From Vibrio ichthyoenteri ATCC 700023 (lineage in GTDB: Bacteria > Pseudomonadota > Gammaproteobacteria > Enterobacterales > Vibrionaceae), in the NCBI RefSeq assembly GCF_000222605.1, contig NZ_AFWF01000062.1, positions 1 through 45,976 on the forward strand: 45,976 nt of DNA. Reading direction: 5' to 3'. Numbering within the stretch: position 1 is the first letter of the stretch; every line of letters begins with the position of its first letter. Of the stretch, positions 35,671 to 45,976 are shown in pieces. The notes below the pieces were generated by a model. The model searched no databases. It saw nothing but the letters and a program-made list of their open reading frames with translations, and was not told the origin of the DNA. Both the position numbers and the translations under genes were made by a program.

Positions 35671-35694
35671 TACGGTATAGATTGGATATGCAGA

Positions 35695-37419
35695 TTACTT
35701 GCTTTTTTCTGCAATGAACTTTTCTACAACGGCTTCGATTTCAGCTGCTGTTGGTAGAGAAAGCGCTTCTTCTGCCATCGCTTTAACTTCAGCGAAGTTA
35801 GAGTTACGGATTACTTTCTTAACTGCTGGGATAGAGATGCCGCTCATTGAGAACTCATCTAGGCCCATACCAAGTAGAAGTAGTGTTGCGCGCTCATCAC
35901 CTGCAAGCTCACCGCACATACCTGTCCATTTACCTTCCGCGTGAGACGCGTCGATAACTTGCTTGATAACCGTTAGTACTGCTGGTGAAAGTGGGTTGTA
36001 AAGATGAGAAATCATCTCGTTACCACGGTCAACCGCTAGAGTGTACTGAGTTAAATCGTTAGTACCGATGGAGAAGAAAGCCACTTCTTTTGCTAGGTGG
36101 TGTGCGATTGCAGCAGCTGCTGGAGTCTCAACCATTACGCCAATTTCGATTTCTTCATCGAAAGCTAGGCCTTCAGCGCGAAGTTCAACTTTGTACTCTT
36201 CGATGGCTTTTTTCAGTTCACGGATCTCTTCAACAGAAATGATCATTGGGAACATGATGCGTAGTTTACCGTGTGCTGACGCACGTAGGATACCACGTAG
36301 CTGGTCACGAAGGATTTCACGACGATCCAAGCTGATACGCACTGCACGCCAGCCTAGGAAAGGGTTCATCTCTTTTGGCAGATCCATATATGGCAGGTCT
36401 TTGTCGCCGCCGATATCCATAGTACGGATGATAACCGCTTGACCTTCCATTGCTTCTGCAACTTCTTTGTACGCTTGGTACTGTTCTTCTTCAGTAGGAA
36501 GTGCAGTACGATCCATAAATAGGAATTCAGTACGGTACAGACCAACACCTTCACCACCGTTACGGATGATACCGTCACAGTCTTTCACTGTACCGATGTT
36601 GCCGCAGACTTCTACGCGGTGGCCATCAGTGGTTTCTGCGTGTAGGTCTTTCAGTTTTGCTAGCTCTTCTTTTTCAGCAAGGAATGCTGCTTTCACAGCT
36701 TTTGCTTCTTCAATTTGAGCGTCAGAAGGGTTTACGACGATTTTGTTGTTCATCGCGTCAAGAATCAGCATGTCGCCATTCTTAACTTTCTTTGTGATGT
36801 CGTTAGTACCAACGATCGCTGGAAGCTCAAGCGAGCGAGCCATGATTGAAGTGTGAGAAGTACGACCGCCGATATCACATGCGAAACCCAGTACGTAATC
36901 TAGGTTGATTTGCGCAGTTTCTGATGGCGTTAGGTCGTAAGCAACTAGGATAACTTCTTGATCGATATCGCTTAGCGATACGATGTTGATGCCTAGAGCG
37001 TTTTTAACGAAACGAGAGCCGATGTCGCGAATATCAGTCGCGCGCTCTTTTAGGTATTCGTCATCTAGAGACTCTAGTGCACATGCTTGTTCTTCGATAA
37101 CAGTATAGATAGCGTTATCTGCAGACATTTTGTCTTTTTTGATCAGCGCTAGGATTTCTTCTTCTAGCTCTTCATCTTCAAGAAGCATGATGTGACCTTC
37201 AAAGATCGCTTCTTTTTCTTCACCGAATGTTTCAAGTGCTTTTTGCTTGATGGTTTCAAGCTGAGCAGATGATTTGTTGCGAGCGTCAAAGAAACACGCA
37301 ACTTCTGCTTCTACTTGATCGTCTGTGATCGGGTTTGTATTTAGTACAATTTCATCTTCTTGAAGTAGTAGTGCTTTACCAATAGCAATACCAGGAGATG
37401 CTAGGATGCCTGAAATCAT
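35695..37419 (-). CDS. ptsI: Phosphoenolpyruvate--protein phosphotransferase (PTS enzyme I)
   Basis: Takes phosphate from phosphoenolpyruvate and gives it to HPr, starting every PTS chain. 574 residues (E. coli 575). The phosphorylated His189 is in [13 protein letters not shown]. The PEP-binding barrel has [27 protein letters not shown], and [14 protein letters not shown]; the active-site cysteine is in [11 protein letters not shown]. It is 136 bases downstream of ptsH, with a long hairpin between. Codon use is strongly biased, as expected for an abundant protein. Confidence 0.97.
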   Translation of the reverse strand: MISGILASPGIAIGKALLLQEDEIVLNTNPITDDQVEAEVACFFDARNKSSAQLETIKQKALETFGEEKEAIFEGHIMLLEDEELEEEILALIKKDKMSADNAIYTVIEEQACALESLDDEYLKERATDIRDIGSRFVKNALGINIVSLSDIDQEVILVAYDLTPSETAQINLDYVLGFACDIGGRTSHTSIMARSLELPAIVGTNDITKKVKNGDMLILDAMNNKIVVNPSDAQIEEAKAVKAAFLAEKEELAKLKDLHAETTDGHRVEVCGNIGTVKDCDGIIRNGGEGVGLYRTEFLFMDRTALPTEEEQYQAYKEVAEAMEGQAVIIRTMDIGGDKDLPYMDLPKEMNPFLGWRAVRISLDRREILRDQLRGILRASAHGKLRIMFPMIISVEEIRELKKAIEEYKVELRAEGLAFDEEIEIGVMVETPAAAAIAHHLAKEVAFFSIGTNDLTQYTLAVDRGNEMISHLYNPLSPAVLTVIKQVIDASHAEGKWTGMCGELAGDERATLLLLGMGLDEFSMSGISIPAVKKVIRNSNFAEVKAMAEEALSLPTAAEIEAVVEKFIAEKSK

Positions 37420-37497
37420 AGCCTTACCTTAAATTGGTCAACTTTAAACGGGAGAAATATGGATGCGCTAACGATAATGTTTAGCTTATGTTTTGCT

Positions 37498-37546
37498 CTA
37501 TTTCCAACAAAGCCATTTTGTTTTCACAAAATGGCTTCGAAAATAG
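37498..37546 (-). other. Hairpin between ptsH and ptsI
   Basis: Inner stem AAGCCATTTTGT, loop TTTC, ACAAAATGGCTT (37510-37537, 12 bp). An outer CTATTT / AAATAG pair extends it to 37498-37546. It starts 10 bases after the ptsH stop. The minus-strand bases after the inner stem (TGTTGG) make a poor U-tract, so partial termination or 3'-end protection of a ptsH transcript is plausible. Confidence 0.6.
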
Positions 37547-37555
37547 GAGACCGGA

Positions 37556-37813
37556 TTAGTGTAGTTGGTCCATTAGAGCAACTAGGTGGTCTACAGCTTG
37601 TTGTGCTTGTGGGCCTTCAGCAGAAATTTTAACTACAGTGCCTTTTACTAGGCCAAGAGTTTGTAGTTTGAAAAGGCTTTTTGCGCTAGCGCTTTTACCG
37701 TTTGAAGTCACGCTGATGTCCGCATCGAAAGCTTTAGCTTCTTTTACGAATTGTGCAGCAGGACGAGTGTGAAGACCATTTTCTGCAGTGATTTCAACTT
37801 GCTTCTCGTACAT
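37556..37813 (-). CDS. ptsH: Phosphocarrier protein HPr
   Basis: Carries phosphate from enzyme I to the EIIA domains. 85 residues (E. coli 85). The phosphorylated His15 is in [16 protein letters not shown], and the [15 protein letters not shown] segment carries Ser46. It is the first gene of the ptsHI group. HPr is normally made in excess over enzyme I, which fits the hairpin directly downstream. Confidence 0.97.
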   Translation of the reverse strand: MYEKQVEITAENGLHTRPAAQFVKEAKAFDADISVTSNGKSASAKSLFKLQTLGLVKGTVVKISAEGPQAQQAVDHLVALMDQLH

Positions 37814-38060
37814 TTTGTATACCCCAATTAATTATATTATAGATAGTTTATTAACCCGAACTAGCTTAACGCTTTATGAAAGCGGCTTCTATGAAACGTG
37901 CCATCATTTTGTGTTGAAACTGATACAGGTTACAAATATTGCAGTAACGACTGAAACATTAAGTACCGATCATTACCGCTTAAATACCGTTTTGGCAATA
38001 TTATTTTGAAGCCAAAAATAAAACATTGCTGATATTACCAAAGGTGTGGCGAGGATCAAC
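37814..38060 (-). promoter_or_regulatory. ptsH upstream region
   Basis: About 250 AT-rich bases between ptsH and the cysK terminator, with no coding frame. On the minus strand there are two overlapping TATAAT-type -10 boxes (37831-37841) and an odd-centred palindrome CGCTTTATGAAAGCG (37870-37884) close to where a -35 would lie. I find no convincing CRP box by eye, although CRP control of ptsHI is known in E. coli. The exact start is undecided. Confidence 0.4.
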
Positions 38061-38087
38061 AAAAAAGCCCCTGAATGGGGCTTTTTT
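38061..38087 (-). terminator. cysK terminator
   Basis: AAAAAAGCCCC, loop TGAAT, GGGGCTTTTTT: a perfect 11-bp stem with an A-run reading as U-tract on the minus strand, 27 bases past the cysK stop. Confidence 0.92.
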
Positions 38088-38113
38088 AAACTAAAATTTG
38101 ATTTGGATACGTA

Positions 38114-39082
38114 TTACTGTTGGTTCTCTTTTTCAGTAAAGATACCAGAAAATAGCGCAGTACTGAGGTAACGTTCACCAGAGCTTGGTAGTACAACAAC
38201 AATTGTTTTTCCTGCAAATTCAGGTAGTTCCGCAATTCTGTTCGCTGCTACTACCGCCGCGCCCGAAGAGATACCAGCAAGAATACCTTCCTCTTCCATG
38301 AGACGTTGTGCCATCTCAATGGCTTCTTCTGAAGTTACGGCTTCAACACGGTCTAGCAGCTCTAAATCTAGGTTACCAGGGATGAAACCTGCACCGATAC
38401 CTTGGATTTTATGTGGAGCAGGTTGAATATCATCACCGGCAAGAGCTTGTGCAATAACTGGCGATTCTGCCGGCTCTACCGCCACAGATGTGATCGCCTT
38501 GCCTTTTTCGCCTTTAATATAACGGCTAGTACCTGTGATCGTGCCGCCAGTACCCACACCCGCTACGATAACATCCACTTCACCATCGGTTGCATCCCAA
38601 ATCTCAGGTCCAGTGGTCTTCTCATGGATCTCTGGGTTTGCTGGGTTATTGAACTGTTGAAGAAGTAGGTATTTTTCTGGATTGCTGGCAACGATTTCTT
38701 CTGCTTTAGCAATCGCGCCTTTCATACCTTTAGCCGCTTCTGTTAGCTCGAGGTTGGCGCCTAGCGCTTTGAGCAGTTTACGACGCTCAAGGCTCATTGA
38801 TTCTGGCATGGTTAGCGTAAGTTTGTATCCACGCGCGGCAGCAACGAAAGCCAGTGCGATACCGGTGTTGCCACTGGTTGGCTCAACCAGTTCAACACCT
38901 GGTTTCAGTGTGCCTTTTTTTTCAGCATCCCAAATCATGTTTGCGCCGATACGACACTTAACGCTGAAGCTTGGGTTACGCGCTTCAATTTTAGCAAGTA
39001 CATTACCTTTGCTAACTTTGTTTAAACGTACCAGTGGAGTGTTACCAACAGTTAGTGAGTTGTCTTCATAAATCTTGCTCAT
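38114..39082 (-). CDS. cysK: Cysteine synthase A (O-acetylserine sulfhydrylase)
   Basis: PLP enzyme making cysteine from O-acetylserine and sulfide. 322 residues from [13 protein letters not shown] (E. coli 323). The PLP lysine is Lys42 in [11 protein letters not shown]. Further motifs: [38 protein letters not shown], and the [11 protein letters not shown] loop. I chose the second in-frame ATG because AAGGA lies eight bases before it; the first adds only MKDHT. It follows cysZ in the same direction after 193 bases, as in E. coli. Confidence 0.96.
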   Translation of the reverse strand: MSKIYEDNSLTVGNTPLVRLNKVSKGNVLAKIEARNPSFSVKCRIGANMIWDAEKKGTLKPGVELVEPTSGNTGIALAFVAAARGYKLTLTMPESMSLERRKLLKALGANLELTEAAKGMKGAIAKAEEIVASNPEKYLLLQQFNNPANPEIHEKTTGPEIWDATDGEVDVIVAGVGTGGTITGTSRYIKGEKGKAITSVAVEPAESPVIAQALAGDDIQPAPHKIQGIGAGFIPGNLDLELLDRVEAVTSEEAIEMAQRLMEEEGILAGISSGAAVVAANRIAELPEFAGKTIVVVLPSSGERYLSTALFSGIFTEKENQQ

Positions 39083-39251
39083 TGTATGGTCCTTCATTAG
39101 TTAGCGTCTTGCTCGGATACCACAAAAATCAGGATACCGCGCAACCATATTTGTTTATTTTGTGTGATAGAGATTAGGACAGTAAAAAATTCTAGAGAAG
39201 GATTAAAAAGTTATATCTTATTAACTTGAAGGTACTCGCAAAGAAAATAGC

Positions 39252-39270
39252 AGGGAGTATTGAACTCCCT
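39252..39270 (-). terminator. Weak terminator after cysZ
   Basis: AGGGAGT, loop ATTGA, ACTCCCT: a 7-bp stem five bases past the cysZ stop. On the minus strand a GCTATTTTC tail follows, which is a poor U-tract, so read-through to cysK is possible. Confidence 0.45.
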
Positions 39271-39275
39271 TTTGA

Positions 39276-40028
39276 TTATTTTTTAAACTCTGCCACCCAC
39301 ATCGCCGTTGCACCGCAGACAGCAATCGGCATTACAATCAAATTGAGGATTGGAATGGTGGTGAAAACGCTCACCAGTACACCGAAGCCGTACGCCTTAC
39401 CTTGTTTTTGTTTCAAATTGTAACGCATGTCGTTGAAACAGATTTTGTGGTTATCAAATGGGTAGTCGCAGTATTGAATAGCCAGAATCCACGCGGTGAA
39501 AACAAACCAAAGAATTGGCCCGATGGTTTGGCCTAGTGCTGGGATCAATAACAGTAAAAAAAGACCAATCGCTTTTGGCAGAACATAGAGTAATTTACGC
39601 CATTCGCGTGCTAGTACGCGGGGCGTATCTTTAATAACACTTAAAATACCATCGTCGTTTATTTTTTGTCCGGTTAGGTGCTCTTCTACTTTTTCAGCCA
39701 ATAAACCGTTAAAAGGCGCGGCGATAAAATTCGCCAGAGTACTAAAAAAGTAAGAGAAGGTTGCTAAAATCGTCAGCACCAAGATTGGCCACAGCAGATA
39801 GCTAAGCCACGAAAGGAACTCAGGCAGTTGTCCCATCCAAGAAGATATCCATGTATCAAGATGAGAAAATAGATAAAACAGGGCACCGCCCACCAAAATG
39901 ATATTGGCCAAGAGCGGTAAAATGACAAAGCGGCGTATTTCGGCACTTAGGGCAATTTCGATACCGTAAAAGAAGTAGCCGAAACCTGAGCGAGGTGTGG
40001 TGTTGTTATTCATAGTTACTTTTTGCAT
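39276..40028 (-). CDS. cysZ: Sulfate transporter CysZ
   Basis: Inner-membrane sulfate importer supplying cysteine synthesis. 250 residues (E. coli 253), with EI24/CysZ family features: SGFGYFFYGIEIALSAEIRRFVILPLLAN, the FIAAPFNGLLAEKVEEHLTG segment, and AIQYCDYPFDNHKICFNDMR. About four long hydrophobic segments. The start region is a 15-base tandem repeat (CAAAAAGTAACGATG, then CAAAAAGTAACTATG), giving two in-frame ATGs (40028 and 40013) with near-identical upstream sequence; the second gives MNNNTTPRSGFG. It sits next to cysK, its pathway partner. Confidence 0.94.
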   Translation of the reverse strand: MQKVTMNNNTTPRSGFGYFFYGIEIALSAEIRRFVILPLLANIILVGGALFYLFSHLDTWISSWMGQLPEFLSWLSYLLWPILVLTILATFSYFFSTLANFIAAPFNGLLAEKVEEHLTGQKINDDGILSVIKDTPRVLAREWRKLLYVLPKAIGLFLLLLIPALGQTIGPILWFVFTAWILAIQYCDYPFDNHKICFNDMRYNLKQKQGKAYGFGVLVSVFTTIPILNLIVMPIAVCGATAMWVAEFKK

Positions 40029-40242
40029 CGTTACTTTTTGTATAGTGACAGTTTTGGGTGGAAAATGAGCACTTTCTATAATAACAAGAAAGAAGCGTGT
40101 CCAAAATCACAACATTGAGGGAACTTCTCACATTAATTTGTTCTAAAACCCTAGTGAGTTTTGGTAGAGTTGGTTGTTAACCGTTTTAATAAACTTAGCT
40201 CAGGCAACAATAACGTTTTAGCTAAGCAAATGAGAGCAAAAA

Positions 40243-41277
40243 ATGCAGGAATTGCGATTCGTACTTATCGTGGTGGGCGCGCTAGCCATTGCCGCGTTGC
40301 TATTTCACGGTCTGTGGACGAGTAAAAAAGAAGGTAAGTCAAAATTTGGTGACAAGCCACTAGGGAAGCTGGATGTAGGAAGCGATGAAATCGCTGACCG
40401 CAGTGCAGAACGTGGATTTGCTCCAGAAGACGACTTTGACATTATTCGTAAAGAGCGCAAAGAGCCTGATCTCTCGGTTGAGCCTTTGGAGATCGATCCT
40501 TTGGCCTCAGATCCTTTGGTTGATAATTACGTTGAGCCTGATGTGAAACATGCGGATATCAATCATCGTGAAGTCGATGAGCAAGCTTATTCGATTGATC
40601 ATGACTTGCCATCCATGTCGGCGGTAGCAGAAACGGTTGTTGCGGTAGAGCCACTAAATGAAAAAACACCAATTGAAACTTCTCTAAACGAAACCTCTTT
40701 AGAACCGGTTGCTACTGCGCAGAGCGCTGATGAAAGTATCACCGCCACTAAAGCTGCGGCTACTCCTCAAGTTGAACTGACGGTGTCAGACAGTATTCAA
40801 CGTGATGAACCGTTAATTGAAGAAAGTGAAAACAAAGTAGAAGATGAGCAGCCAGAAATGGATGTGATTGTACTTAATGTGCATTGTTCCGGTGAGCAAG
40901 CATTTGTCGGTACTAAGCTATTTGATAGCATGCAACAAAATGGTTTGTTGTATGGTGAAATGGACATCTTCCATCGCCATGCGGATTTGTCGGGCACCGG
41001 CAAGGTGCTATTTAGTGTCGCGAATATGATGCAGCCAGGTACGCTCCAGCATGATGATCCCGCGCTTTTCACGACTAAAGGTATTTCATTCTTTATGACA
41101 TTGCCGTGTTTTGGTGATGCAGAGCAGAATTTTAAATTGATGCTCAGAACGGCCCAACAGATTGCCGATGATCTTGGAGCGAATGTCCTTGATGATGCAC
41201 GCAATCTAATGACGCCTAATCGGTTAGATGCTTACCGAGCACAAATTAAGAAATTTAAGGCCGCACACGCCAGTTAA
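40243..41277 (+). CDS. zipA: Cell division protein ZipA
   Basis: Tethers FtsZ to the inner membrane at the division site. 344 residues: an N-terminal membrane helix (about 5-25, out-in topology), a basic stretch, a long acidic linker (about 40-205, with repeated [13 protein letters not shown]-type segments), and the C-terminal FtsZ-binding domain (about 205-340; [51 protein letters not shown]). It faces away from cysZ and is followed by ligA, as in E. coli. A 7-bp inverted repeat CTTAGCT / AGCTAAG (40194-40226) lies just before the start. Confidence 0.95.
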   Translation: MQELRFVLIVVGALAIAALLFHGLWTSKKEGKSKFGDKPLGKLDVGSDEIADRSAERGFAPEDDFDIIRKERKEPDLSVEPLEIDPLASDPLVDNYVEPDVKHADINHREVDEQAYSIDHDLPSMSAVAETVVAVEPLNEKTPIETSLNETSLEPVATAQSADESITATKAAATPQVELTVSDSIQRDEPLIEESENKVEDEQPEMDVIVLNVHCSGEQAFVGTKLFDSMQQNGLLYGEMDIFHRHADLSGTGKVLFSVANMMQPGTLQHDDPALFTTKGISFFMTLPCFGDAEQNFKLMLRTAQQIADDLGANVLDDARNLMTPNRLDAYRAQIKKFKAAHAS

Positions 41278-41307
41278 TTATTGTGCTGTGACTGGCTCTT
41301 GAACTTT

Positions 41308-41336
41308 AAGGCTCCTGATTAGGGGCCTTTTTATTT
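41308..41336 (+). terminator. zipA terminator
   Basis: AAGGCTCC, loop TGATTA, GGGGCCTT with one G-U pair, followed by TTTATTTT. It sits 30 bases past the zipA stop and implies that ligA has its own promoter or relies on read-through. Confidence 0.8.
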
Positions 41337-41430
41337 TGACGTCTATCAACCTGAGGGTATTGCTTGAGAATCTCAAATCAGGCGGTCATACTCCTTCCAT
41401 TAGTTTTATTGCCTCTCGAACATTGAGTGA

Positions 41431-43443
<2,013 letters not shown>

Positions 43444-43457
43444 GCAAATTTGTCAGG

Positions 43458-43495
43458 AAAAACGTTCTACCATCAGTGGTAGAGCGTTTTTTTTT
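43458..43495 (+). terminator. ligA terminator
   Basis: AAAACGTTCTACCA pairs with TGGTAGAGCGTTTT (one G-U), followed by a run of nine T. It is 14 bases past the ligA stop. Confidence 0.9.
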
Positions 43496-43947
43496 GGAAA
43501 AAATTAATCTCTTTTGACTGCGAAATAAAGTTCAAATCTAGAACCGTGATAAGCATCAAACTAAAATAAATCCCCGACCAAGTTGAAAAGTTAGTGCGAC
43601 GCACTTCAAGTTAATTTATAGGTGTTTATATGTAAGCCGTTGTTTTGCATGTTATTTGATGTTTTTTTATAAAGTTCAAAAATCGAGTGCGATCAAGATC
43701 ACTACTTTTGAAAAAGTATGTGTCAGCTCATATTTTTTTATAAAGAAATTAAGTTCTGATTGATGTTTTTTGTTGCGAAGTTAGTCTAGGTGGCATGGAT
43801 ACACACGGTGTATGCAGCAACTTTAAAATCAAAAGTTATTTAGTTTGATAATTGAGATTTTATGAGAATTATCTTTTCTCTTCGGCGGCCAAACTTAAGA
43901 GGGAAGAAATGAAAACAGCTATATCCCATTTTTTAGGAGTTTTTTCC
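43496..43947 (+). promoter_or_regulatory. Long regulatory region upstream of the porin gene
   Basis: About 450 AT-rich bases. It holds a CRP-like site (43688-43703), an AT-rich -10 area near 43729-43740, a hairpin ATACAC-acg-GTGTAT (43798-43812), and the porin ribosome binding site AGGAG (43935-43939). If transcription starts near 43740, the leader is about 200 bases, long enough for small-RNA control, which is common for Vibrio porins. The frame stays open upstream (TTG 43852, ATG 43909), but no separate gene is convincing. Confidence 0.5.
43688..43703 (+). promoter_or_regulatory. CRP-like site upstream of the porin
   Basis: TGCGATCAAGATCACT matches TGTGA-N6-TCACA at 8 of 10 positions. It would sit about 41-46 bases before a start site near 43737-43741, close to a class II activator position. 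Confidence 0.6.
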
Positions 43948-45102
43948 ATGGACAAATTTTTCAAACGCACTCTTGTATGTGCGGCAGTTGCTTCAGCAGC
44001 AATGGCTGGCACAGCAAACGCAGCAATTGAGCTAAACGGTCAAGCAGTACAGTTTTACGGTCAAGCGGCTGGTAGCCTTCAGCTAAACAACCCTGAAGTG
44101 GGTGATAGCAACACAGTAGTTGAGATCGAATCTCGTCTAGGTGTTCGTGGTACTGTTGAGTTTGATAATTTCGAGCCTAATTTCATCTACCAAATGGAAA
44201 CAGGCAATGCTTGGAACCGTGGCGGTAACAACGATGGTCTAGGTTCTTTCGGTGGTCGTGACACATACTTTGGTTTTGATTTTGACGGTGTTGGTTCAAT
44301 CAAATTTGGTCGTCAACTTGTTGCAGCATACAACTACGTCGATTGGCCACACTCAAACCCAGGTCTAGGTAACGTATTCGATTGGCACAACAAAATTGGT
44401 GCGACTTACCAAGATCGTGCAAACGACAACATCCGTTTTGATTCAGCAACTTGGGGTGGCTTTAACTTCCAAGCTACATTAAGCGGTATGGATGCAACGA
44501 ACGAAGCGATGGTTTACAGCTTAGGTACATCTTTCACTCGTGAAATGTTCAGTGTACACGCTGGTTACTACGGTCAAAGTGAGTACGACGCTAAAGTTGC
44601 AGCAACAGACGCATCTTGGGGCTTTAATAAAGACTTACCGTCTTGTGCTGTAATTCCAGACGCAGATAAAGCTGGTAGTTACCAGTGTTATGGCGTGATT
44701 GATGCAACTGCAGCTACAACTAAAAAAGCGGGTGATGTTTCTTACGCAATCGTTGGTGGTAGCTTATACCTAGGTGACCTAACACTTACTGCTGCTTACA
44801 AACACATGAAAAATGACCTTGTTGGCAAGAAGAACGATCAAGACGCTTACTCAGCAACAGCTCAGTACGTAATTGATGGTAAGTGGGTTCTTAAAGGTGG
44901 TTACGCAGCAACATCTAAAACGGCTAACGGCGGTTACGATGATTCTGCAACAGCTATTACTGCACGTCTAGGTTACTTGCTACCAAGCTCTTACCTATAC
45001 ATGGACATCCGTAACTACGACATGCCAGCTGCTGAAGCGGGTAAAGACGAGAAAGCGGGTGACGCAACTAACATCCTATTGGGTGCAGAATACTACTTCT
45101 AA
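43948..45102 (+). CDS. Outer-membrane trimeric porin (OmpT/OmpU/chitoporin-like)
   Basis: A 384-residue Gram-negative porin. The signal peptide is MDKFFKRTLVCAAVASAAMAGTANA, with ANA-AI as cleavage site. The mature part has alternating beta strands with porin hallmarks: ESRLGVRGTVEF, GRDTYFGFDFDGVGSIKFGRQ (leading into loop 3) and the terminal GAEYYF ending in Phe. The start at 43948 gives the best signal peptide and has AGGAG; longer in-frame starts exist at 43909 and 43852. Which Vibrio porin it represents is uncertain. The CRP-like site and the DUF2057 neighbour favour OmpT, while chitoporin is also possible from its position after ligA. Confidence 0.85.
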   Translation: MDKFFKRTLVCAAVASAAMAGTANAAIELNGQAVQFYGQAAGSLQLNNPEVGDSNTVVEIESRLGVRGTVEFDNFEPNFIYQMETGNAWNRGGNNDGLGSFGGRDTYFGFDFDGVGSIKFGRQLVAAYNYVDWPHSNPGLGNVFDWHNKIGATYQDRANDNIRFDSATWGGFNFQATLSGMDATNEAMVYSLGTSFTREMFSVHAGYYGQSEYDAKVAATDASWGFNKDLPSCAVIPDADKAGSYQCYGVIDATAATTKKAGDVSYAIVGGSLYLGDLTLTAAYKHMKNDLVGKKNDQDAYSATAQYVIDGKWVLKGGYAATSKTANGGYDDSATAITARLGYLLPSSYLYMDIRNYDMPAAEAGKDEKAGDATNILLGAEYYF

Positions 45103-45140
45103 GCTCAGTCTTATAAGCTAGTCTAACTGTCTTAAATTGT

Positions 45141-45168
45141 ACGAGCACTCATTCGAGTGCTCGTTTTT
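45141..45168 (+). terminator. Porin terminator
   Basis: ACGAGCACTC, loop ATTC, GAGTGCTCGT, then TTTT: a perfect 10-bp stem between the porin and the next gene. Confidence 0.9.
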
Positions 45169-45186
45169 CTTATCAGGAGATTATAA

Positions 45187-45966
45187 ATGAAGGTAATGAA
45201 AACCTTGTTGGCTATTGGTGTAATGACTACTTCATTCGCTCCACATGCAGAAGTTGGACTAAACTTCCATCGCGACCTCTCACCAATCATTGTTGATGGT
45301 GAAGAGATGGGGTATAGCTTATTTTCAAGTTCGGCTCAAACGTTAGACAATGGCACAAACCAAATTGTTTTCCGTATGGCTAAACTGATTGAAAATAATG
45401 GTGGAGAAAGAGAAAAATTTAACTCGCATGCATTCGTGCTAAGTTTTAATGCAGAAGATATCGATCTTCGCTTAGAGCCTGACATGCGCGTATTACGTGA
45501 AAGCGAAGGGATTGAATTTAACAAAAATCCGAAAGTAAAGTTGGTCGATGAAGGTGGCAATAATGTTGACTTCACGATTGATCGGCTACCTGCTGGCGAT
45601 GGTTTAATGCGTGACTATAGTAAGGATCTTGCCCACTATAACAAGACCCATGGTATAAACACGGGCAATATTGCCGAGAGTAGTGTTGCACAAGTTGATG
45701 CTGCGGTAGTGGCGACATCTCCTGCAGTGAAAGTCGTGACGGTTAAAACCGGCGAACTAGAGCCTGCATCCATGATTGAATACTGGATGGATAAGGCAAC
45801 ACCGGCAGAAAATGAACAATTTGTTAGCTGGGCATTTGAAAATCGCTCAATGGATAAAGTAAGTCCTATTGAAGGTTCTCAAGCATTGAATATGCTTAGT
45901 TATTGGTATGCAGAAGCTAAAGTAGAAGATAGAAAACAGATTCTTGCTTGGCTTATCAGTCAATAA
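45187..45966 (+). CDS. DUF2057 (YccT/UPF0319) family secreted protein
   Basis: 259 residues, with a signal peptide of about 21 residues (MKVMKTLLAIGVMTTSFAPHA) and hence a periplasmic or envelope location. The mature region matches the DUF2057 pattern: an early LSPIIVDGEEMGYSLFS, NGTNQIVFRMAKLI, an acidic middle, and the late ALNMLSYWYAEAKVEDRKQILAWL, a module partly echoed earlier as MIEYWMDKATPAENEQFVSWA. Function is unknown; E. coli YccT has been linked to curli control. The ATG follows ATCAGGAGATTATAA. It lies 84 bases after the porin, past a terminator, and its stop is 10 bases from the window end. Confidence 0.82.
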   Translation: MKVMKTLLAIGVMTTSFAPHAEVGLNFHRDLSPIIVDGEEMGYSLFSSSAQTLDNGTNQIVFRMAKLIENNGGEREKFNSHAFVLSFNAEDIDLRLEPDMRVLRESEGIEFNKNPKVKLVDEGGNNVDFTIDRLPAGDGLMRDYSKDLAHYNKTHGINTGNIAESSVAQVDAAVVATSPAVKVVTVKTGELEPASMIEYWMDKATPAENEQFVSWAFENRSMDKVSPIEGSQALNMLSYWYAEAKVEDRKQILAWLISQ

Positions 45967-45976
45967 AAAATTCTAG

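Noticed and set aside
43852-43947. N-terminal extension of the porin, or a separate upstream small gene
   Set aside because: The extension has no membrane-export logic, and the start at 43948 gives an ideal signal peptide and ribosome binding site.

Overview
The window is a stretch of a gammaproteobacterial chromosome, very probably a Vibrio or close relative. Evidence: moderate G+C, Enterobacterales-type core gene clusters (mrdA-rodA-rlpA-dacA, lnt-corC-ybeY-phoH-miaB, ptsHI/crr, cysK-cysZ-zipA-ligA) in Vibrio-style arrangements, a Vibrio-type porin beside a DUF2057 protein, and protein sequences throughout that read as Vibrionaceae. Nearly all of it is core housekeeping. I see no prophage, insertion sequence, integron, CRISPR array, rRNA or tRNA.

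Layout. 1-150 is non-coding and looks like a dispersed intergenic repeat. 201-2721 (minus) carries proS and trmO. 2806-3252 (plus) is a small metal-stress operon for the zinc-free ribosomal protein paralogues L31B and L36B, behind a composite Fur-like/Zur operator. 3438-5971 (minus) is the methionine importer metNIQ with MetJ boxes upstream. 6194-7135 (plus) is gmhB plus a MliC-like lipoprotein. 7215-11535 (plus) is a trehalose locus, treR-treB-treC, with two TreR operators before treB. Then come a YitT-family membrane protein (minus), glyA with a PurR box (plus) and a small lipoprotein (minus).

14491-27120 (minus) is a long envelope and translation cluster: leuS, lptE, holA, rsfS, rlmH, mrdA, rodA, rlpA, dacA, ybeD, lipB, lipA. 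Several of its genes are joined by 1-base TAATG overlaps. nadD, which lies between holA and the rsfS side in E. coli, is absent. A ybeL-like gene (plus) is divergent from leuS. miaB-phoH-ybeY-corC-lnt (33478-27879, minus) is an RNA-processing and lipoprotein-maturation operon, divergent from ubiF (plus). 34980-37813 (minus) holds the general PTS genes ptsH, ptsI and crr. cysK and cysZ (minus) are followed by zipA, ligA, a trimeric porin with a CRP-like site, and a DUF2057 protein (plus).

Connections. TreB has EIIB and EIIC but no EIIA domain, so it presumably takes phosphate from EIIA-Glc (crr), fed by HPr and EI, all encoded in this window. LipB makes the octanoyl substrate of LipA. Lnt and LptE serve outer-membrane lipoprotein and LPS assembly. 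MrdA-RodA-RlpA-DacA form the elongation and peptidoglycan-trimming set.

No clearly new multi-gene system is visible. The items most worth following up are the Fur/Zur operator of the L31B-L36B operon, the unexplained 16-bp palindrome next to the metN MetJ boxes, the nested palindromes between ptsI and crr, and the missing nadD.
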